Below, one piece after another: positions 61,660 to 64,000 of a stretch of 64,000 nucleotides of DNA. The DNA comes from Megascapheus bottae (lineage: Eukaryota; Chordata; Mammalia; Rodentia; Geomyidae). The notes under the pieces are model-generated. The model was not told where the DNA came from. It saw only the letters and a list, made by a program, of their open reading frames with translations, and searched no databases. A program made the position numbers and the translations under genes. Each line of letters opens with the position of its first letter. The first letter of the stretch is position 1. The DNA is taken from assembly GCA_024803745.1 (NCBI GenBank), contig JANJXV010000040.1:331001-395000 (forward strand), in the 5' to 3' direction.

Positions 61660-63978
61660 CTCTTCCACTTCCTCCTCTTCTTCCTCCTCCTTCTCTTCTT
61701 CCTCTTCTTCTTCCTCCTCCTCCTTTTCCTCCTCCTCTTCCTCCTCCTCTTTTTCTTCCTCTTCCTCCTTTTTCCTTCTTGCCAGCACCGGGAATTGAAC
61801 TCCAGGCCTCGGCTCCATCTCTGGCCTCTTTGGTTAGAAGCTGGTGCTCCACCAGCAGAGCCACAGTTCTGCGTTCCACGTCGCCGGTGGTCTGTTTCCC
61901 CCGATGACTGGACTTTCCTTCCCCGGCTGGCTTTGAACCCAGATCCTCAGACCTCAGCCTCCTGAGCGGCTGGTTAGATGTGGTGGGCTGAGCCACTGCC
62001 CCTGCTTGCCTTTCCTGGTGCCCCTCCAGGAAGGCTGCCCTCACCCCTCCTCTCGTCCCCCCAGCGCCTCGGGCACGGCTGAAGTGGAGGTGAGGGTGCC
62101 CGACACCATCACGGAGTGGAAGGCCTCGGCCCTCTGCCTGTCCCGAGACACCGGCCTGGGCCTGGCGCCCACCGCCTCGCTGCAGGCCTTCCAGCCGTTC
62201 TTCGTGGAGCTCACCCTGCCCTACGCCGTGGCCCGCGGGGAGTCCTTCACGCTCAAGGCCACCGTGTTCAACTACCTCCCACAGTGCATCCGGGTAAGGG
62301 CCTCCCGAGCCTGCCACGGAGCTCCAGACACAGCCACGGGACACGGGACACGGCCACGGCCACCGGACACAGACACAGCCACAGACATAGCCACAGGCCA
62401 CAGCCACGGCAACAGACACAGACATAACCACAGACACAGACAAGGCCACAGACACAGACAAGGCCACAGACACAGACATGACCACAGATACAGACACGGA
62501 CATGGGACATGGCCACTGGACACAGACACGGCCACAGACACAGCCACGGGCCACAGACATGGCAACAGACACAGACATAACCACAGACACAGACATGACC
62601 ACAGATACAGACACGGACACGGGACACGGCCACTGGACACAGACACGGCCACAGACACAGCCACGGGCCACAGACATGGCAACAGACACAGACATAACCA
62701 CAGACACAGACATGACCACAGATACAGACACGGACACGGGACACGGACATGACCACCAGACACAGACACGGCCACAGACACAGCCACAGGCCATAGCCAC
62801 GGCAACAGACACAGACATAACCACAGACACAGACAAGGCCACAGACACAGACATGACCACAGATACAGACAAGGCCACAGATACAGACATGACCACAGAT
62901 ACAGACACGGACATGGGACACGGACACGGCCACTGGACACAGACACGGCCACAGACATAGCCACGGGCCACAGACACAGACATAACCACAGACACAGACA
63001 AGGCCACAGACACAGACATGACCACAGACACAGACATAACCACAGACACAGACAAGGCCACAGACACAGACATGACCACAGACACAGACATAACCACAGA
63101 CACAGACATGACCACAGACACAGACATAACCACAGACACAGACAAGGCCACAGACACAGACATGACCACAGACACAGACAAGGCCACAGACACAGACAAA
63201 GACTGCAGCCCATAGCCACTGGCCATAGACACGACCACAGACAAAGATGCCACAACAGACACAGACACGGGCACAGCCCAACCACCATCCACACACCACC
63301 CGGCCAGAGCTCACCTGGCGACCCCACTCCCCCCTCCTTCCCCTGCCCCTCATCTGCCCCCCTCTCCCTGCAGGTCAGGGTGGATCTGGAAGCTTCTCCC
63401 AGCTTCCTGGCCGTTCCCCTGGATACTCCACAGGACTCGCACTGCATCTGTGAGGACGGCCGGCACACGCTGTCCTGGGCTGTGACCCCCAAGTCCCTGG
63501 GTGAGCGAGGGACCCCTCCTTCCCTCCCTCCCCCCGGGTGTGATCTCCACTGGAGATTGGTCCCACAGGGTCCTCAAAGAAACTCACAGACCGTAGGCTG
63601 AGATAGGAGGATCGCGGTTCGAAGCCAGCCCGGGCAGGAGAGTCCACGAACCACCAGAAAAGCTGGACGTGGGGCTGTGGCTCAAGTGGTAGAGCGCCAG
63701 CCTTGCACAAAAACAAGCTCAGGGACAGCGCCCAGGCCCTGAGTTCAAGTCCCACCACCACCACCACCAACAAGAACACAAAGCCCAGCTACGGGAGCCC
63801 TCGTGAATCTGGGGAGGGGAAGGAGACGCCGATCAGAGCCACCGATTGTGTCCTAGGGAATGTGAACGTCACCGTGAGTGCGGAAGCAGTGCAGACCTCA
63901 CAGCTCTGTGGCAACGAAGTGGCCGTGGTCCCCGAGCAGGGCCGCCAGGACACGGTCGTCAAAACACTGCTGGTGGAG
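31773..63978 (+). CDS. Gene 2: alpha-2-macroglobulin-like protease inhibitor, 5' part (exons 1-21)
   Basis: N-terminal 910 codons of a second A2M-family gene; the thioester and receptor-binding exons lie beyond the right edge. Joined segments: 31773-31849, 35315-35501, 36228-36384, 36523-36575, 37684-37704, 38414-38582, 38938-39022, 39917-40037, 48569-48683, 49724-49833, 50526-50687, 55812-56042, 56445-56511, 57311-57453, 57871-58020, 59449-59613, 60142-60238, 60658-60799, 62065-62293, 63374-63500, 63857-63978. The start is a hydrophobic signal peptide ([20 protein letters not shown], cleavage likely after SVAA), then [11 protein letters not shown]. Family motifs follow: [16 protein letters not shown] (MG2), VLPKFEV (MG3), [12 protein letters not shown] (MG5), [16 protein letters not shown] (MG6), [10 protein letters not shown], then a bait and [11 protein letters not shown]. 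Lengths sum to 2730 nt with all phases matching and no stop, so it looks functional. MG5-MG6 wording ([26 protein letters not shown]) is nearer to A2M than to PZP as I remember them. The gene lies head-to-tail with gene 1, consistent with tandem duplication. Confidence 0.95.
32125..33030. mobile_element. SINEs in gene 2 intron 1
   Basis: Forward composite 32125-32365 and reverse composite 32800-33028. The 32370-32800 segment is AT-rich and unannotated; 33030-33650 is unique. Confidence 0.72.
33652..33885 (+). mobile_element. SINE leading into GATA array
   Basis: Forward composite copy whose 3' end merges directly with the GATA repeat, so the array probably grew from the SINE tail. Confidence 0.72.
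33885..34632 (+). repeat. GATA tetranucleotide array, gene 2 intron 1
   Basis: About 745 bp of ATAGATAG with frequent GATGCATA interruptions and some GACA. Every unit holds a GATA motif. Confidence 0.93.
34750..35075 (+). repeat. GA repeat followed by SINE
   Basis: GAGAGA array 34756-34848 with GGGAGA interruptions, then a forward composite SINE 34852-35070. Confidence 0.8.
35315..35501 (+). CDS. Gene 2 exon 2 (MG1)
   Basis: 187 bp. [20 protein letters not shown]...NLNETVTL...NKSLS...FHCTSFM; two sequons (NET, NKS). The ACGCAG acceptor, not the GCAG 4 bp on, keeps the phase. Confidence 0.95.
35640..36150. mobile_element. SINE pair, gene 2 intron 2
   Basis: Reverse copy 35645-35790 and forward copy 35940-36145, with a TTATTAATTTAT triple repeat (35860-35915) between. 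Confidence 0.72.
36228..36384 (+). CDS. Gene 2 exon 3 (MG1-MG2)
   Basis: 157 bp. [20 protein letters not shown]...[16 protein letters not shown], the strongest N-terminal family signature. Confidence 0.97.
36523..36575 (+). CDS. Gene 2 exon 4 (MG2)
   Basis: 53 bp. [18 protein letters not shown]. Confidence 0.95.
36632..36860 (+). repeat. AT and GGA repeats, gene 2 intron 4
   Basis: ATATAT 36632-36652, a SINE scrap near 36690-36740, then AAAAAGGAGGAGGAGG 36791-36862. Confidence 0.8.
37195..37625 (+). mobile_element. SINE with AT-rich tail, gene 2 intron 4
   Basis: Forward composite 37195-37425; ATATATGTG-type DNA to 37625, close to the microexon. Confidence 0.72.
37684..37704 (+). CDS. Gene 2 exon 5, 21-bp microexon (MG2)
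   Basis: Between TTTCAG and GTAAGG, encoding IQLLYIR, equivalent to IPLVYIQ of human A2M. Phase 0-0. Required to join exons 4 and 6 with the family's spacing. Confidence 0.92.
37740..38410 (+). repeat. Degenerate ~50-bp tandem repeat filling intron 5
   Basis: The phrase GGTCCCTTTATCTATTGTAA, then TTCATTTACAGC, recurs in diverged form about a dozen times (for example near 37790, 37840, 37915, 37945, 37985, 38030, 38075, 38160, 38330, 38375). It runs from 35 bp after the microexon to the exon 6 acceptor. Confidence 0.72.
38414..38582 (+). CDS. Gene 2 exon 6 (MG2)
   Basis: 169 bp. [20 protein letters not shown]...[14 protein letters not shown]...HLFSVEEF. Confidence 0.96.
38650..38830 (+). mobile_element. 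SINE, gene 2 intron 6
   Basis: Forward composite copy, 3' part degraded. Confidence 0.65.
38938..39022 (+). CDS. Gene 2 exon 7 (MG3)
   Basis: 85 bp. [20 protein letters not shown] then EMNVSVCGL. The donor GTGAGT is followed within 10 bp by a 0.6-kb CTC tract. Confidence 0.95.
39030..39660 (+). repeat. CTC trinucleotide tract, gene 2 intron 7
   Basis: About 630 bp of CTCCTCCTC with CCCT, CTT and CAT variants; almost purine-free. Begins 8 bp after the exon 7 donor. Confidence 0.93.
39661..39916 (+). repeat. CCCCGCCC array before exon 8
   Basis: Degenerate CCCCGCCCTC/CACCACACC units, antisense GC boxes, running into the exon 8 acceptor. Confidence 0.85.
39917..40037 (+). CDS. Gene 2 exon 8 (MG3)
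   Basis: 121 bp. [20 protein letters not shown]...[16 protein letters not shown]. Very GC-rich third positions; GC-rich tandem DNA on both sides. Confidence 0.94.
40075..40290 (+). repeat. GGGCGTGTCCGCGGGA array after exon 8
   Basis: About 12 units of 17-18 bp alternating GGGCGTGTCCGCGGGAG and GGGCGTGTCCTCGGGTG. Confidence 0.88.
40441..47668 (+). repeat. 7.2-kb 18-bp GATGATA minisatellite, gene 2 intron 8
   Basis: About 400 copies of TAGATGATAGATGATGTG or TAGATGATAGATGATGGA, with 19-bp variants (GTGATAGATGATAGATGAT) scattered. Rare marker variants show a 2475-bp repeat of the pattern: ATACATG at 40966/43441, GCTGG at 41712/44187, ACGATGG at 42470/44945, GAGTAG at 42873/45348. As 18 is a multiple of 3 and most frames lack stops, long spurious minus-strand frames result. 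Confidence 0.95.
47669..48340. mobile_element. AT-rich DNA with SINEs, end of intron 8
   Basis: ID-headed SINE 47787-47965 inside TATAAT-rich DNA; forward composite SINE 48165-48340. Confidence 0.7.
48345..48487 (+). repeat. GGAA repeat before exon 9
   Basis: GGAAGGAAGGAA array grown from the SINE tail, 80 bp upstream of exon 9. Confidence 0.9.
48569..48683 (+). CDS. Gene 2 exon 9 (MG3-MG4)
   Basis: 115 bp. [20 protein letters not shown]...[19 protein letters not shown] is A2M-like. Separated from exon 8 by an 8.5-kb intron. Confidence 0.95.
48880..49700. repeat. AT-rich block, gene 2 intron 9
   Basis: About 800 bp of TATATAATTATA-type DNA; no gene seen. Confidence 0.7.
49724..49833 (+). 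CDS. Gene 2 exon 10 (MG4)
   Basis: 110 bp. [20 protein letters not shown] then [17 protein letters not shown]. Confidence 0.96.
49985..50175 (+). mobile_element. SINE, gene 2 intron 10
   Basis: Diverged forward composite copy; 50175-50525 is unique. Confidence 0.65.
50526..50687 (+). CDS. Gene 2 exon 11 (MG4-MG5)
   Basis: 162 bp. [20 protein letters not shown]...[19 protein letters not shown]. The donor GTGAGT is also the first bases of a 44-bp tandem array. Confidence 0.95.
50690..53690 (+). repeat. 44-bp minisatellite starting at exon 11 donor
   Basis: About 68 units of GAGTTCTCCATCCACACAGG, then AGCATTGTGGGAGATTCCC and TTACT (43-44 bp). The first unit begins inside the exon 11 donor (GTGAGTTCTCC). 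Later units have CTGAGTT, GTGGAGTT or CTGATT, so the splice donor is unique to unit one. A rare variant (CATCAAGGG) at 51458 and 52728 shows a 1270-bp internal duplication. Confidence 0.95.
53691..54375 (+). mobile_element. SINE fragments after the minisatellite
   Basis: A composite SINE 3' part (53690-53815) is fused to the last 44-bp unit, then GAGAGA 53818-53870; an ID-headed SINE lies at 54190-54370. Confidence 0.7.
54376..55400. repeat. AT-rich block, gene 2 intron 11
   Basis: About 1 kb of TATATAATATAT-type DNA; no gene seen. Confidence 0.75.
55480..55785 (+). repeat. GTGGCCTGTG minisatellite before exon 12
   Basis: About 22 units of 10-14 bp (GTGGCCTGTGTC, GTGGCCTGGGCC), with a larger duplication (55520-55600 repeated near 55640-55720). 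Ends 25 bp before the exon 12 acceptor. Confidence 0.88.
55812..56042 (+). CDS. Gene 2 exon 12 (MG5)
   Basis: 231 bp. [20 protein letters not shown]...[20 protein letters not shown]...LKELAFYYV. Confidence 0.96.
56200..56415 (+). mobile_element. SINE, gene 2 intron 12
   Basis: Forward composite copy ending about 30 bp before exon 13. Confidence 0.72.
56445..56511 (+). CDS. Gene 2 exon 13
   Basis: 67 bp. [20 protein letters not shown] then DD; 22 codons, as in human A2M. Confidence 0.95.
56565..57230 (+). mobile_element. Three forward SINEs, gene 2 intron 13
   Basis: Composite copies 56565-56800 and 56825-57010 (3' truncated), then an ID-headed SINE 57035-57230. Confidence 0.75.
57311..57453 (+). 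CDS. Gene 2 exon 14
   Basis: 143 bp. [20 protein letters not shown]...[20 protein letters not shown]. Homologous to the first partial exon of gene 1. Confidence 0.96.
57485..57765 (+). mobile_element. SINE with GACA tail, gene 2 intron 14
   Basis: Composite copy 57485-57720 whose tail expanded into GACAGACA (57726-57763). Confidence 0.78.
57871..58020 (+). CDS. Gene 2 exon 15 (MG6)
   Basis: 150 bp. [14 protein letters not shown]...[20 protein letters not shown]. Confidence 0.97.
58070..58905 (+). repeat. GATA/GGAT/CA array, gene 2 intron 15
   Basis: About 830 bp of GATAGATA with GGTA, GGAT and GACA patches and a block of about 110 bp (GGAAAGATAGATATCTATCT) repeated near 58460, 58565, 58670 and 58810. 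Ends in CA repeat 58860-58905. Confidence 0.88.
58945..59440. mobile_element. SINEs, ACC and GT repeats before exon 16
   Basis: SINE 3' part 58945-59045; composite SINE 59080-59290 ending in ACCACCACC (59295-59320); GT repeat 59381-59430 forming part of the region before the acceptor. Confidence 0.75.
59449..59613 (+). CDS. Gene 2 exon 16
   Basis: 165 bp. [20 protein letters not shown]...[20 protein letters not shown]. The KDL..FPD..DQQ wording recalls PZP as well as A2M. Confidence 0.95.
59685..60085 (+). mobile_element. GATA-like DNA and SINE, gene 2 intron 16
   Basis: Degenerate AGATAGATA/TTTATAT stretch 59690-59915, then a 5'-truncated SINE 59920-60080. Confidence 0.65.
60142..60238 (+). 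CDS. Gene 2 exon 17, start of bait region
   Basis: 97 bp. [18 protein letters not shown] then bait [14 protein letters not shown]. Contains Tyr, Arg and Glu targets for several protease classes. Confidence 0.95.
60240..60280 (+). repeat. AAT repeat at exon 17 donor
   Basis: The donor GTAAAATAATAATAAT is itself the start of a 13-copy AAT repeat. Confidence 0.9.
60350..60604. mobile_element. Head-to-head SINE inverted repeat before exon 18
   Basis: A forward SINE 5' half (60350-60450) faces a reverse SINE half (60455-60604). The outer arms (GGCGCCCGCCTGGCACCCCA against TGGGGTGCCCGGCGGGCGCC) are nearly perfect complements for about 90 bp. Confidence 0.88.
60658..60799 (+). CDS. Gene 2 exon 18, bait and MG7 start
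   Basis: 142 bp. [20 protein letters not shown] then [19 protein letters not shown]. The bait totals about 46 residues over exons 17-18, an ordinary size and unlike gene 1. Confidence 0.95.
60840..61785 (+). repeat. CTT/CTC polypyrimidine tract, gene 2 intron 18
   Basis: About 945 bp almost purine-free, CTCCTCTTC variants with recurring CTTCTCCTTTTCCTCC blocks. The long apparent frames here are artefacts. Confidence 0.93.
61786..61995 (-). mobile_element. Reverse SINE, gene 2 intron 18
   Basis: GCACCGGGAATTGAACTCCA head to TGGTGGGCTGAGCCACTGCC. Confidence 0.7.
62065..62293 (+). CDS. Gene 2 exon 19 (MG7)
   Basis: 229 bp. [20 protein letters not shown]...[20 protein letters not shown]...FNYLPQCIR. 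Confidence 0.96.
62325..63210 (+). repeat. ACAGAC minisatellite, gene 2 intron 19
   Basis: About 885 bp of 6-bp (ACAGAC) and 18-bp (ACAGACATGACCACAGAT-like) units. A roughly 112-bp higher-order unit (ACATGGCCACTGGACACAGA and following) recurs near 62510, 62627 and 62740. No stop in some frames, giving spurious TDTDTD proteins. Confidence 0.92.
63374..63500 (+). CDS. Gene 2 exon 20
   Basis: 127 bp. [20 protein letters not shown]...[19 protein letters not shown]. Confidence 0.96.
63595..63775 (+). mobile_element. SINE, gene 2 intron 20
   Basis: 5'-truncated forward composite SINE ending in CCACCACCACCACC. Confidence 0.72.
63857..63978 (+). CDS. Gene 2 exon 21
   Basis: 122 bp. [20 protein letters not shown]...[11 protein letters not shown], donor GTGAGG. 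Last exon in the window. Confidence 0.95.
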
Positions 63979-64000
63979 GTGAGGGAGACCCCGGGGCGCT

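Noticed and set aside
60800..61907. Poly-Ser/Leu/Pro and poly-Glu frames
   Set aside because: Low-complexity CTT/CTC tract in intron 18.

Overview
This is a window of mammalian nuclear DNA, not a prokaryotic one. It has GT-AG introns, tRNA-derived SINEs, CA/GATA microsatellites and long intronic minisatellites. The commonest interspersed repeats are a B1/ID-like composite ("...GCTGAGATCTGAGGATC...GGCTCAAGTGGTAGAGC...CCTGAGTTCAAG") and an ID-headed version ("GGCCTAGTGGTAGAGTGCTTGCCTAGCATGC..."). From memory these resemble the composite SINEs of geomyoid rodents (kangaroo rats, pocket mice). That species call is an inference.

The window cuts through an alpha-2-macroglobulin (A2M) family cluster. 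Gene 1 (+, 1-20774) enters in exon 14 and runs to its stop codon and poly(A) signal. It covers the end of the N-terminal macroglobulin (MG) domains, the protease bait, the CUB and thioester domain (GCGEQ intact) and the receptor-binding domain. Gene 2 (+, 31773 to past the right edge) starts with a TATA-like promoter and signal peptide and runs through exon 21, also through a bait region. Exon numbers follow the 36-exon plan of human A2M; sizes and phases of exons 15 and 19-21 are the same in both genes. Every splice phase joins cleanly except in gene 1 exon 18, which carries one surplus base. Whether each gene is A2M, PZP, murinoglobulin or ovostatin type is left open; gene 2 reads closest to A2M.

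Between the two genes (20.9-31.6 kb) lie two minus-strand exons of a KLRB1 (CD161/NKR-P1)-like C-type lectin. Its third lectin exon could not be found, so it is probably a remnant. The rest of the intergenic space is SINEs, a GGAT-type array and AT-rich DNA.

The most unusual content is (1) the gene 1 bait region, which reads as about 96 residues of Gly/Pro/Val/Ala-rich, elastin-like sequence (VPG repeats) if the one-base disruption is ignored; and (2) the tandem arrays in the introns: 24 copies of a ~51-bp unit carrying GCGCATGCGC palindromes, a 19-bp GC-box array, a 7.2-kb 18-bp GATA-containing array with a 2475-bp higher-order duplication, a 3-kb 44-bp array that begins at the exon 11 splice donor, and long polypyrimidine tracts. 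Homologous introns 18 and 19 carry different arrays in the two paralogs, and the exons beside them are very GC-rich.
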